Assembly (NCBI RefSeq): GCF_030694575.1
Contig: NZ_JAUYUS010000009.1
Coordinates: 1 to 64,000 of the forward strand
Length of the DNA: 64,000 nt
From: Parvibaculum sp.
GTDB lineage: Bacteria > Pseudomonadota > Alphaproteobacteria > Parvibaculales > Parvibaculaceae
Direction: 5' to 3'
Each line of letters begins with the position of its first letter. Positions within the stretch are counted from its first letter, which is position 1. The translations under genes and the position numbers were made by a program. This document shows positions 8,698 through 17,845 of this stretch, piece by piece. The notes under the pieces are model-generated. The model was not told the origin of the DNA. It saw nothing but the letters and a program-made list of their open reading frames with translations, and did not search any database.

Positions 8698-10083
8698 TCA
8701 GGCGGCGAGCGGTACGCCCGCCTTCTTTAGCGCGGCGCTCTGGCGCTTGTCGAGCTTCGCAACGTCGAAGTTCTCGATGGTCTCGTTGAAGAGCCTGTGG
8801 AAATTAAGCTCTGCGCCGAGATGGAGAAAGACCGAGCCGAGACCGACGGCCGCGCGATCCATGAAGACGAATTCCCGTGGCGGCGTCACGGGCCCGAGCT
8901 CGCGCAGACGCTTGTGGACACCGAAGGCTTCCTTGCGGCCATATTCGCCCGGGCGAATACCGTCGGCGACGGAACGCACGCGGTTATCGAGCAGCGGCGC
9001 ATAGATGAAACCGGCCCAGACATTCAGGACGTCGATGAGTTCATTCGAGAGATTGCGAAAGCCCCAATTCTCATAGGCCGCCGCGGCGCGGTCGCGATCG
9101 TCCGTTTCGAGCGCGCGGTAAAGCTCGACCACGCCCGCGACGAAGGCCGGCGGGAAGATTCGGATGCAGCCATAATCGAGGAGATTGATGCCGAGATCCT
9201 GTCGCACCGTGTAATTGCCGAGATGCGGATCGCCGTGAATGACGCCGTAATGGCTGAACGGCATCCACCACGCGGCGAACATGGTCTCCGCGATGCGGTT
9301 TCTGTCTTCGAGCGGATGGTCGCGGAAGGAGAGCAGCGGCTTGCCCTCGAGCCAGCTCATGGTGAGGAGACGTTTCGTCGAAAGCCGGCTGTAGACGTCC
9401 GGCACGTCGATGCGCGGATCGCCGGCGAAGATATTGGCGTAGAGACGCATATGCGCGGCCTCGCGCTCGTAATCGAGTTCCTCGCGCAACCGGTCGCCGA
9501 TTTCCTTGTACATTTCGCGCGTGTCGATGGCGCTGTCCATCCGGCGATGGATGGAGAAGATGAGACCGAGCTGTTTCAGATCCGCATCGACGGCCGACTG
9601 CATGTCGGGATACTGAAGCTTGACGGCAAGTTTCTCGCCATCGTCCGTCGTCGCTCGATGTACCTGTCCGAGAGAGGCCGCGGCGGCGGCTTCCTTCTCG
9701 AAGGTGCCGAACCGTTGCTCCCAGCCGGGCCCGAGTTCGGCGCGCATCCGGCGTTTGACAAAGGGCCAGCCCATGGGCGGCGCGGCGGACTGAAGCTCTG
9801 CAAGTTCGGCGGCAAACTCGGCGGGCACGGCCTCCGGGATGGTCGCGATCATCTGCGCGACCTTCATGATCGGCCCCTTGAGGCCGCCCAGCGCCGATTT
9901 GAGCTCCCGCGCGGTGCGGCCATCCGCCTGATCGAGACCGAGAAGCCGCGCGCCCGCCATGCGGGCCGCGATGCCGCCGACGCCCGCGCCGACCTGCGCA
10001 TAGCGCTGCACCCGGCGGCCAAGACGGTTCGCCTCGCTGTCGCGGGTCTTCGGCGGATCGCCGCGCGGCGGCTCTTCGCTCAT
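8698..10083 (-). CDS. UbiB/ABC1 (AarF) family atypical kinase
   Basis: The 461-aa protein has the ABC1 kinase-like core. It shows KVAQM (74-78, in place of KxGQ), the alanine-rich loop AAAAASLGQVHRA (132-143), LAVKLQYP with Lys155, HGDPHLGN (283-290) and LLDYG (301-305). Family members support ubiquinone biosynthesis or lipid homeostasis as ATPases. It lacks the two C-terminal membrane helices typical of UbiB proper, so it may be a paralogue rather than the main UbiB. It overlaps the M3 peptidase gene by ATGA. Confidence 0.82.
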   Translation of the reverse strand: MSEEPPRGDPPKTRDSEANRLGRRVQRYAQVGAGVGGIAARMAGARLLGLDQADGRTARELKSALGGLKGPIMKVAQMIATIPEAVPAEFAAELAELQSAAPPMGWPFVKRRMRAELGPGWEQRFGTFEKEAAAAASLGQVHRATTDDGEKLAVKLQYPDMQSAVDADLKQLGLIFSIHRRMDSAIDTREMYKEIGDRLREELDYEREAAHMRLYANIFAGDPRIDVPDVYSRLSTKRLLTMSWLEGKPLLSFRDHPLEDRNRIAETMFAAWWMPFSHYGVIHGDPHLGNYTVRQDLGINLLDYGCIRIFPPAFVAGVVELYRALETDDRDRAAAAYENWGFRNLSNELIDVLNVWAGFIYAPLLDNRVRSVADGIRPGEYGRKEAFGVHKRLRELGPVTPPREFVFMDRAAVGLGSVFLHLGAELNFHRLFNETIENFDVAKLDKRQSAALKKAGVPLAA

Positions 10084-11924
10084 TCCATCGCCTCAAGCTC
10101 GTCGATGAAGCCGCGGATCATGGAGAGGCCCTTGTCCCAGAAGGCGGGATCGCTCGCATCGAGCCCGAACGGCGCGAGCAGTTCCTTGTGGCGCAGCGTA
10201 CCGCCGGCGGAAAGCATCTCGAAATAACGCTCCGCGAAACCTTCCTGCGCATGTTCGTAGACCGCATAGAGCGAGTTCACGAGGCAATCGCCGAAGGCAT
10301 ACGCATAGACATAGAAGGGCGCATGTATGAAGTGCGAGATGTAGCACCAGTATGTTTCATAGCCCTCGCCGAGGTGAATGGCGGGGCCGAGGCTCTCGCC
10401 CTGCACGTCGAGCCAGATGCGGCCGATATCCTCCGCCGTCAGCTCGCCTTCCCGGCGCGCTGTGTGGACGCGGCGCTCGAACGTGTAGAACGCCGTCTGG
10501 CGCACGACCGTATTCAGCATGTCCTCGACTTTGGAGGCGAGCATCGCCTTGCGGCGCTCCTTCGTCTCCGCGCCGGCGAGGAGCCTGCGGAAGGTGAGCA
10601 TCTCGCCGAAGACGCTCGCCGTTTCGGCAAGCGTCAGCGGCGTATCGGCCATGAGCGGACCTTGCTTCGCCGCGAGCACCTGGTGAACGCCGTGACCGAG
10701 CTCATGTGCAAGCGTCATCACGTCGCGCGTCTTGCCCTGGTAATTGACCAGCACATAGGGATGTGCGCTCGGCACGGTCGGATGGGCGAAGGCGCCGGTC
10801 GCCTTGCCCGCGCGCATCGGCGCGTCGATCCACCCCTTGTCGAAGAAGCGGCCGGCAATCTCCGCCATTGCCGGCGTGAAGCCGCGATAGGCGTCGAGCA
10901 CCGTATCGCGCGCTTCGTTCCACGAAATCACGGCGTCGTCGGAATGAGGCAGCGGTGCATTGCGGTCCCAATATTCGAGGCGGTCGAGACCGAGCCATTT
11001 CGCCTTCATCGCATAGTAGCGATGCGAAAGATCGGGATAGGCCCGCCGCACGGCATCCACCAGCGCCTCCACGACTTCAGGCTCCACGCGATTGGCGATG
11101 TGCCGCGATTGCGCGATGTCTTCGAAGCCGCGCAGGCGATCCTCGATCTCCTTGTCCTTCGCCAGCGTATTGGTGATGAGCGTGAACAGTGGCGTGTTTG
11201 CCTTGAAGGTCTTAGCCAGCGCATGCGCGGCCGTCTCGCGCTTCCCTGCATCCTTGTCCGAGAGGAGATGCAGCGCGCCCTCGACCGTCAGCGTCTCGCC
11301 GTCCACTTCGAAGGAAAGCCGCGCCATCGTCTCGTCGAAGAGGCGGTTCCACGCCGCATGACCGGTGAGGCTTTTTTCATGGAGCAGCGTTTCGAGCTCG
11401 TCGGAGAGCTGGTAGGGCCGCATTGCGCGCAGATCGCGCAACCAGGGTGCGTAATGCGCGAGCGCCGGATCCTCCAGTGCCTTTGCCAGCACATCGTCCT
11501 CGATCCGGTTCAGCTCGAGCGCGAGGAAAAGGAGATCGGTGGAGATCGTGGTGATCCGCCCCTGCATGTCGCCGTAAAATTTGGCGTTGGCGGGATTGAC
11601 GTTGTCCTGCGCATAGAGAAGCCCGGCATAGGACATGAGGCGGCCGAGCCTGTCCTCGATCTCCTCGAAGCTCCTGAGAGCGCCGGCTATCTCCGCGCCT
11701 CCGCCCGGCGCGGCGGCCAGCTTGCCGATACGGCCCTTGTATCGCTTGTTGAAGTCGGCGGCCGCCTCCGCCGCCCAGGTGAGATCGGCCTTCACCTCCG
11801 GCGCTTCGGGCGCTGCGTAGAGATCGGCGAGATTCCAGACCGGAAGCTTCCCAAGCGCCTTTTCCTCCGCCTTCGCGCCTGAAGCGGACGAATCTGGAGC
11901 GAAAGGGGGGATTGGACGCAACAT
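10080..11924 (-). CDS. M3-family oligoendopeptidase F-like
   Basis: The 614-aa zinc metallopeptidase of the M3/PepF family has its active site HELGH at 407-411 and a downstream Glu in the helix with TASVFGEML. It hydrolyses medium-length peptides in the cytoplasm, and no signal peptide is seen. The start at 11924 (MLRPIPPFAPD) is preferred over the ATG at 11984, which adds a poorly conserved basic stretch. First gene of the operon with the UbiB-like kinase, thioesterase and hydrolase. The link between peptidase and UbiB-like kinase is a frequent alphaproteobacterial pairing. Confidence 0.85.
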   Translation of the reverse strand: MLRPIPPFAPDSSASGAKAEEKALGKLPVWNLADLYAAPEAPEVKADLTWAAEAAADFNKRYKGRIGKLAAAPGGGAEIAGALRSFEEIEDRLGRLMSYAGLLYAQDNVNPANAKFYGDMQGRITTISTDLLFLALELNRIEDDVLAKALEDPALAHYAPWLRDLRAMRPYQLSDELETLLHEKSLTGHAAWNRLFDETMARLSFEVDGETLTVEGALHLLSDKDAGKRETAAHALAKTFKANTPLFTLITNTLAKDKEIEDRLRGFEDIAQSRHIANRVEPEVVEALVDAVRRAYPDLSHRYYAMKAKWLGLDRLEYWDRNAPLPHSDDAVISWNEARDTVLDAYRGFTPAMAEIAGRFFDKGWIDAPMRAGKATGAFAHPTVPSAHPYVLVNYQGKTRDVMTLAHELGHGVHQVLAAKQGPLMADTPLTLAETASVFGEMLTFRRLLAGAETKERRKAMLASKVEDMLNTVVRQTAFYTFERRVHTARREGELTAEDIGRIWLDVQGESLGPAIHLGEGYETYWCYISHFIHAPFYVYAYAFGDCLVNSLYAVYEHAQEGFAERYFEMLSAGGTLRHKELLAPFGLDASDPAFWDKGLSMIRGFIDELEAME

Positions 11925-12030
11925 CGGGATACTCCATCGGAAGAGGCGGGCCTCGAACCTATATTGCGCGCGGACCCCTGTCATTCAACGGAAGGGCGGA
12001 GTTGGCCTTAACAATTGCGGCAATCTCCAC

Positions 12031-12064
12031 AAAAGAAAAAGGCCCCAGCCTTGCGGCTGGAGCC
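12031..12064 (-). terminator. Intrinsic terminator of the OmpA-like lipoprotein gene
   Basis: A 10-bp stem (12041-12050 with 12055-12064) closes a 4-nt loop. It is followed on the minus strand by TTTTTCTTTT. It lies 23 bp after the stop codon at 12088. Confidence 0.9.
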
Positions 12065-12087
12065 TTGATCTTAGGTTCGTCGGTGCT

Positions 12088-12927
12088 TCAGCAGCCCGCG
12101 ACAACCGCACGGCGGTTGAGCGGCTCACGCACGCCGTCACCCGTCTGAACGGCAAGCTCGGTCTCGCCACGCGATACCGCGCTGCAGAGTTCCTTGCCCT
12201 GAGCCGTCAGCGCGTTGGACACGGAGTCCGCACGGCGCTGGCCGAGTGCCTGGTTGTAGGCATTGCTGCCCGACGTATCGGTGTGACCGACAACCGACAG
12301 GGCACCGGTCGTTTCAGCGACGATCTGATCGATCACCGACTGCGCTTCCGGCGTCAGGTTGTACTTGTCGAAACCGAAGTAGATGGTCCACGGACCCGAC
12401 GGCGCCTGAAGGGCGCAAGCCGTGAGAGCCTCGTAGAACGCGGCCTTCTCGGCTTCCACGCGATCCGGCTGTACCGGGCCGCCTTCACCGCCGAAATAGG
12501 AGCCGTTCACGCCGAGCTTGTTGTCGCTCGCCTGTTCGACCCAGCCGTCGTAGTAACGCTGCGCCTTGGCGCATTCGCAGCCGCGATCGGTGCGGCCGCC
12601 ATTGTCCAGTGCAGCCATGAGCTTGGACCGGGCGTCCTGCAATTCAGGCAGATCGCTCGAGAGAACCCCTTTTGTGGCGGGGTCGAAAGGAAGAACGGTT
12701 TCGCCAGCAGCCGCGGCGCGGCCCTTGGCGACGATCGTGGCCGTATCGACCCAGTTGCAATCGACATAGGCTTCCGAAGTCGCCCTGTCCTGATATTCGC
12801 GAGCCAGGCAAGCATTGAAGGTATCGCCCTGAATGTCTTCATGCAGGTACGATTCCGCCGTCCACGTGCCGCAACCAGCCAGCACAAGGAAAGAACCCAA
12901 CGCTATAAGCCGGGATATCATTTTCAT
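12088..12927 (-). CDS. OmpA-domain outer-membrane lipoprotein
   Basis: The 279-aa protein has a signal peptide and lipobox LAGC with acylated Cys19. The C-terminal OmpA/MotB domain is at about 180-275, with IYFGFDKYNLTPEAQSVIDQ and VVGHTDTSGSNAYNQALGQRRA, which bind peptidoglycan. The central region is Cys-containing and not assigned. It probably anchors the outer membrane to the wall. The start at 12927 has a GGAGA 5 bp upstream. A strong terminator follows, so it is monocistronic and likely abundant. Confidence 0.85.
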   Translation of the reverse strand: MKMISRLIALGSFLVLAGCGTWTAESYLHEDIQGDTFNACLAREYQDRATSEAYVDCNWVDTATIVAKGRAAAAGETVLPFDPATKGVLSSDLPELQDARSKLMAALDNGGRTDRGCECAKAQRYYDGWVEQASDNKLGVNGSYFGGEGGPVQPDRVEAEKAAFYEALTACALQAPSGPWTIYFGFDKYNLTPEAQSVIDQIVAETTGALSVVGHTDTSGSNAYNQALGQRRADSVSNALTAQGKELCSAVSRGETELAVQTGDGVREPLNRRAVVAGC

Positions 12928-13292
12928 CCCAATCTCCGTCGTTATTTCGCTCTGCCCCCCGACGATACGACGGGTGGCCCGGACCCCACCGGTAAGCCCT
13001 CATAAGCCTAATTTCATCGCACGGAACCGCAGAAACCATCAACCCGTATTGGAGGAGAGACACAAGTTCTGCGCCATGCGTCACATGTCGGCAACACTGT
13101 TGCCCCGCGGAATCGGCGCCCCGGAAGCCGGAAAGAGCGCCGATCGCGGCTCCTGAGCGACTGTCCCAGCTTGTGCCACTAACCGGCGATTATCGGCCTA
13201 AGGATTAAGGGCCCCTTTACCAATACGGCCCAATATGAGGCAAAGGCGGGGTTTATCCCCGGTCCGCAGCCATTATGCTACCGAGGAACAGA
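12928..13292. other. Divergent intergenic region
   Basis: The 365 bp between the OmpA-like gene (left) and the NtrC-type regulator (right) must hold both promoters. The only recognisable element is TTAA-N7-TTTA at 13205-13219, close to the CtrA consensus TTAA-N7-TTAA. No convincing small ORF or RNA structure was found. Confidence 0.4.
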
Positions 13293-14834
<1,542 letters not shown>

Positions 14835-14862
14835 GACGACCCACCCTTCTTCGTTGGACAGG

Positions 14863-14898
14863 AACGGCGCGGAACCCACTCCGCGCCGTTTCTCTTTT
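14863..14898 (+). terminator. Intrinsic terminator of the NtrC-type regulator
   Basis: A perfect 11-bp stem (14863-14873 with 14880-14890) and 6-nt loop are followed by TTCTCTTTT. It lies 28 bp past the stop. Confidence 0.9.
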
Positions 14899-14950
14899 GG
14901 GTGGCCCGAACCGGGGATAAAGCCCCGCCGGAACGGTCCCGGGAGGGCGA

Positions 14951-14979
14951 TTGTCATCGAATTGTCACGGGATTGTCAT
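14951..14979 (+). promoter_or_regulatory. Triple TTGTCAY direct repeat (Pho-box-like)
   Basis: TTGTCAT, TTGTCAC and TTGTCAT start at 14951, 14962 and 14973, an exact 11-bp period. This is how OmpR/PhoB-family response regulators bind DNA. No obvious gene starts downstream on the plus strand. Similar arrays occur at 58803 and 63556. Confidence 0.5.
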
Positions 14980-15346
14980 AATCATCCGTAGACGGACTTA
15001 TCCCCGCCCCGCACCCCGTCCGCCGGACGTTCCCGTCGCCAGCGCGACCCCCGCCTGCAACACTTGTCCCCGCCCTGCCCCGGCTCACCGCGCCACACTT
15101 GTCCCCGCTGTGGCGCGAACACCATGTGGCAGGAATGTATGTGGCGAGGAGGATACAGGGGGATAAGGCAGGCCCGATCTTAACTTCGGCTTCGGGATCA
15201 TCCCACCGATCCTCCGGCCCTTCGTTTTTCGACCGCTTCTGACCCGAAGTGGTCATTCGGGAGCTTTATGCCAGTTCGTCACGCCAAAGGTTTTAACCAG
15301 TAGCATGGGACGTCACGAGCCGCTCCGCTCTATCACTTCAATTGAG
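14980..15346. other. Non-coding flank of the accessory island
   Basis: The stretch lies between two convergent genes and holds no supported ORF. It contains two copies of ACACTTGTCCCCGC (near 15059 and 15094) and short ATCCCCGC-type runs. GC content drops to the right, where the island begins near 15.3 kb. A tRNA-like D-arm sequence just after the last island gene does not fold into a tRNA. Confidence 0.4.
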
Positions 15347-15748
15347 CTACTGAAACAGCTCGCGCAACCACCTGCCAAGCCGAACCCACCATTTGCGATC
15401 GTGCGCACGGGCAGTGTAGTAGACCTCCCGCCGCTTCTGCTCCGCATTGCGACCAGCCTCGATACGCGCTTCGCTCCATTGGCCTGCCCAAAGCGTCTTG
15501 CCGCCTGTAATCAAGTAGTGAGAACGACATGTCAGCTGCCAGTTTCCGACAGATGGATCGAGGGTCGGCCCGCCGGCGGTATCGCTCACCTGCCATTCCG
15601 TGGGACCGAGCGGTGTCGTCACCTTCGTTCCGCATCCGCACGCGCAAAGGTGGGCGGCGATATCGAACTCGGCGGCCACATAAAGCACTCCGGGCTTAAG
15701 GGTTTTGGGAACGTACTCCACACGTTCGAGGCGGAAAGACTCGATCAT
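15347..15748 (-). CDS. DUF6527 protein of a Ubl-conjugation operon
   Basis: The 133-aa protein matches DUF6527. It has a CACGCG zinc-knuckle-like motif at 35-40, DPSVGN at 64-69 and CRSHYLI at 74-80, the conserved Ser/Cys/His-containing core of the family. Members sit in bacterial ubiquitin-like operons. As I recall they are proposed peptidases that mature or remove the Ubl (BubE-type in the recent naming), but catalysis is inferred here. It overlaps the E2/E1 fusion gene by ATGA. Base composition and codon use differ from flanking core genes, consistent with transfer. Confidence 0.78.
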   Translation of the reverse strand: MIESFRLERVEYVPKTLKPGVLYVAAEFDIAAHLCACGCGTKVTTPLGPTEWQVSDTAGGPTLDPSVGNWQLTCRSHYLITGGKTLWAGQWSEARIEAGRNAEQKRREVYYTARAHDRKWWVRLGRWLRELFQ

Positions 15749-16932
15749 CTGGGCTCACCGTGAATCTTGAGGTCGTTGACCTTGAAGAGGAAGTGATCGA
15801 AGCCATTCTCGTCGAGATAGAACCCTTTGAGCTGCTTGTATCGAATGACGGCAAGACAGGCATTGAGAGCGTTCAGCTCGGCAGTCTGCACCGTGACTCG
15901 ATACTCGTCATCGGGATGGTCGGAAAGTTCGGCCAGGTTACGATCCCGCATCGTCTGTGCATTGGCTGGCTCATAGTAGGTGGCGCGCAGCGTGCCGTTG
16001 ATCGCATACTGCTTGCGATTGAGACCCATGCCAACATCGATGAACGGGATTTGCAACTTCATCAGCAGATCGAAAATCCCCCGCCGCGAGCTGCCCTTAT
16101 CGACGCAGACAAAGGCAAATGTCACGTCCTTCAGCTCCTCGATACAGGATTCATCGATGAATTTCGACAGGAGCGTGATGCCGTGCCGGAAGTTCTCGTA
16201 CCGCCCCTGATATACCTCAGCCTTCGAATGATCGAGTTCGCCATCATCCGCCAGTCTGCCCGGCGAACGAAAAGCGTTGTGAACATGATAGAGATCGCGG
16301 TCGAAGCCGAGGATGCGCGCGACCGGCGTCTTGGCCATGTAATCAAGCACGTACGAGCCGGTGCCGCCGAGGCCGATGATGGCGACAACCTCATTTTTGA
16401 AGAACTGTGCCAAGTCGCCGATCTCGGCGCTGCTGGTCAGCGTATCGGCGAATTTGAAGACCGATTCTTCACCTTCCGATTTCACCTGTCGGAAAGTGAG
16501 GGGAGTTACCCCATAGCGTTCCATCGCGGGGCCGCTAAGAATGGCCACGTAGCGATCGATCTTAGCGACATGATCAGGATAACCGCCAGTCGGCTTGTTC
16601 GACATCGACCGCTGCACGACCACGTCGGTGCTGATCAAGGAAAGGCTGTGTGACCCACCGGCAAGGTTGGGGATGGGCTTACCATCAAGACCGTACGGGT
16701 GCGAGCCCGCGAAGTAGATCTGATGGTTCTTCATGACAAAGCGCTTCTTGTCCGTGGACTTCAACGTGCACACGATCGCGCCCCAGCAGAGCTCGCCTTT
16801 GTCGTCGAGATAAGGAATGTCCCGGACAACCAGGTGGCCGCTGTCGAGCGCGAGCGCGTAGCCCTTCACAAGCAGCTGTTCGATGTCCTTGTTATGCTTG
16901 ACCAGTTCTTGAAACATTGAACACCATGCCAT
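15745..16932 (-). CDS. E2-like (DUF6791)/ThiF E1-like fusion protein
   Basis: This 395-aa two-domain protein has residues about 1-170 resembling DUF6791, an E2-like segment (NHQIYFAGSHPYGLDG, SNKPTGGYPDHVAKI). Residues 175-390 form a ThiF/E1 adenylation domain (IIGLGGTGSYVLDYMAKTPV, nucleotide motif GLGGTGS at 187-193; HNAFRSPG; PFIDVGMG; ELNALNACLAVIRYKQL). It should adenylate the Ubl C-terminus. No classical E1 catalytic Cys can be assigned. The start could be 16932 or the internal ATG at 16917; either overlaps the Ubl gene, implying coupling. Confidence 0.82.
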   Translation of the reverse strand: MAWCSMFQELVKHNKDIEQLLVKGYALALDSGHLVVRDIPYLDDKGELCWGAIVCTLKSTDKKRFVMKNHQIYFAGSHPYGLDGKPIPNLAGGSHSLSLISTDVVVQRSMSNKPTGGYPDHVAKIDRYVAILSGPAMERYGVTPLTFRQVKSEGEESVFKFADTLTSSAEIGDLAQFFKNEVVAIIGLGGTGSYVLDYMAKTPVARILGFDRDLYHVHNAFRSPGRLADDGELDHSKAEVYQGRYENFRHGITLLSKFIDESCIEELKDVTFAFVCVDKGSSRRGIFDLLMKLQIPFIDVGMGLNRKQYAINGTLRATYYEPANAQTMRDRNLAELSDHPDDEYRVTVQTAELNALNACLAVIRYKQLKGFYLDENGFDHFLFKVNDLKIHGEPR

Positions 16933-17155
16933 TCTTGATCTTCACAGTGCCGCCCGGCGACAGCGTGCCCTCGGGCTTGTTGCCCTGACCGCGCTTGTAG
17001 GTGACCGAATAGGTCGTCTCCGGATGCTGGGGATACTCGGGGTCCGCCAGCGTTACGAGTTCCACGTACGTCATGTCATCTTTCTCGACCTCGTACGGGG
17101 TTCCATCGATGACGATGGTGACCGTCTTTTTCTTATCCTTCTCTTCGTTGGTCAT
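16892..17155 (-). CDS. Single-domain multiubiquitin-type Ubl
   Basis: The 87-aa beta-grasp protein begins with a charged tail (NEEKDKKK), then TVTIVIDGTPYEV, YVELVTLAD and GGTVKIKNGMVFNV, the pattern of the multiubiquitin domain. Only one domain is present. The C-terminus is VSRTGQA, without Gly-Gly, so conjugation would be non-canonical or preceded by trimming. It is the substrate partner of the overlapping E2/E1 fusion and probably of DUF6527. It follows the small basic gene after a strong hairpin. Confidence 0.8.
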   Translation of the reverse strand: MTNEEKDKKKTVTIVIDGTPYEVEKDDMTYVELVTLADPEYPQHPETTYSVTYKRGQGNKPEGTLSPGGTVKIKNGMVFNVSRTGQA

Positions 17156-17181
17156 TTGCCTGTTCCTTTCGCGTCGAAGAT

Positions 17182-17211
17182 GGGTGGCAGGTTCTGCTTA
17201 ACCTGCCACCC
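17182..17211. repeat. Perfect 12-bp hairpin before the Ubl gene
   Basis: Arms 17182-17193 and 17200-17211 pair perfectly around a 6-nt loop. It lies between the small basic gene and the Ubl gene, 26 bp before the Ubl ATG. On the minus strand no T-tract follows, so an RNA-processing or translation-tuning role fits better than termination. Confidence 0.65.
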
Positions 17212-17221
17212 GCTGGATTTT

Positions 17222-17353
17222 CTACTTCTTGTCCGGACGCTGGGTGAGCGCCGAACCCGCTGCCGTCTTTGCCGCCTTACTCGCCTTCGGGTCCCGCAGG
17301 ACCTTCGACGCCGCCGAGGCAGCCTTCTTGCTGGTCACTTCCGACTTCGCCAA
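17222..17353 (-). CDS. Lys/Ala-rich 43-aa protein, first gene of the Ubl operon
   Basis: A small frame encodes AKSEVTSKKAASAASKVL followed by RDPKASKAAKTAAGSALTQR. It is basic and Ala-rich, predicted helical, and resembles short hypothetical proteins seen in many proteobacteria. The start is TTG at 17353, placed by AAGGGGGTGA (nearly a full anti-16S match) about 5 bp upstream. A GTG at 17360-17362 overlaps that element and is less likely. It sits between operator 1 and the Ubl gene and should be on the same transcript. Function unknown; DNA or RNA binding is possible from charge alone. Confidence 0.6.
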   Translation of the reverse strand: MAKSEVTSKKAASAASKVLRDPKASKAAKTAAGSALTQRPDKK

Positions 17354-17407
17354 ACCACTCACCCCCTTTCCGGGAACATTGACCTAAACGTCAAACTGGT
17401 AGTATCG

Positions 17408-17429
17408 TATCCTACGAATACGTAGGATA
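17408..17429. promoter_or_regulatory. Operator 1 (Ubl-operon side)
   Basis: TATCCTACG-AATA-CGTAGGATA has 9-bp perfect arms. On the minus strand it covers the expected -35 to -10 region ahead of the 43-aa gene. Its 18-bp core is the exact reverse complement of operator 2. The likely binder is the adjacent XRE protein. Confidence 0.75.
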
Positions 17430-17439
17430 TCCGGGTCTG

Positions 17440-17460
17440 AAAAAGCCACCTAGCGGTGGC
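17440..17460 (-). terminator. Leftward terminator between the two operators
   Basis: GCCACC-GCTA-GGTGGC forms a 6-bp stem (17445-17460) followed on the minus strand by TTTTT at 17444-17440. It would stop leftward transcripts coming from the repressor side before they reach the Ubl operon promoter, or act as an attenuator. Confidence 0.55.
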
Positions 17461-17467
17461 GGCCAGC

Positions 17468-17487
17468 ATCCTACGTATTCGTAGGAA
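17468..17487. promoter_or_regulatory. Operator 2 (repressor side)
   Basis: TCCTACG-TATT-CGTAGGA (17469-17486) has 7-bp perfect arms and is the reverse complement of the operator 1 core. Its centre is 59 bp from that of operator 1. It ends 19 bp before the XRE start codon, a position suited to autorepression. Confidence 0.75.
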
Positions 17488-17506
17488 TAACATAGTCAGG
17501 AACGTC

Positions 17507-17845
17507 GTGTCAAACAAGCCGGAGAATGGACTCGAATTTGGGGATCGGTTGCTGGCCGCCCGTGAAGCAAGGGGGCTGAACCAGACTGAGCTCGCGAAGG
17601 CATCGGGGCTGCAACCCGCCGCTATAGGGCATTTTGAAAAGAACAGGCGCAAACCGTCGTTCGCAAATGTCCGGGCGCTGGCCAAGGCCCTAGAAGTGTC
17701 GGCAGACTACCTTCTGGGACGTTCGCCCACCATGAAGGGCGCGACGACCGCATTTCGCGGTGAGGAAAATCTGTCGGCGGGCGACCGCGAACATATCCAG
17801 ATGATGATCGACCTCATCAACAAGAAGAAGGGCGGCGATGGCTAA
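17507..17845 (+). CDS. XRE-family repressor (CapH-like)
   Basis: The 112-aa protein has an HTH_3 domain at about 14-70 (RLLAAREARGLNQTELAKAS, GLQPAAIGHFEKNRRKPSF) and a charged helical C-terminal tail ending INKKKGGDG. The GTG start at 17507 follows AGGAA. It overlaps the metallopeptidase gene by 8 bp. By analogy with ImmR/ImmA of ICEBs1 and CapH/CapP of CBASS, it should bind the two flanking palindromes and be inactivated by cleavage. That mechanism is inference. The upstream in-frame ATG at 17456 lies within or before operator 2 and is unlikely. Confidence 0.82.
   Translation: MSNKPENGLEFGDRLLAAREARGLNQTELAKASGLQPAAIGHFEKNRRKPSFANVRALAKALEVSADYLLGRSPTMKGATTAFRGEENLSAGDREHIQMMIDLINKKKGGDG

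Noticed and set aside
13205-13219. CtrA box upstream of the NtrC-type regulator
   Set aside because: TTAA-N7-TTTA deviates from TTAA-N7-TTAA and occurs once, so it is noted only within the intergenic entry.
14980-15180. Possible replication origin suggested by repeated TTATCCCC-like and ACTTGTCCCC runs
   Set aside because: No AT-rich unwinding region, no true DnaA boxes (TTATCCACA), and no dnaA, hemE or parAB genes nearby.
15240-15350. tRNA-like sequence (TAGCTCAATTG...TAGAGC, then GGTTAAAACC) on the minus strand right after the DUF6527 stop
   Set aside because: The D-arm looks right, but the acceptor strands do not pair and no 5-bp anticodon stem or valid T-stem forms. At best it is a degenerate relic.
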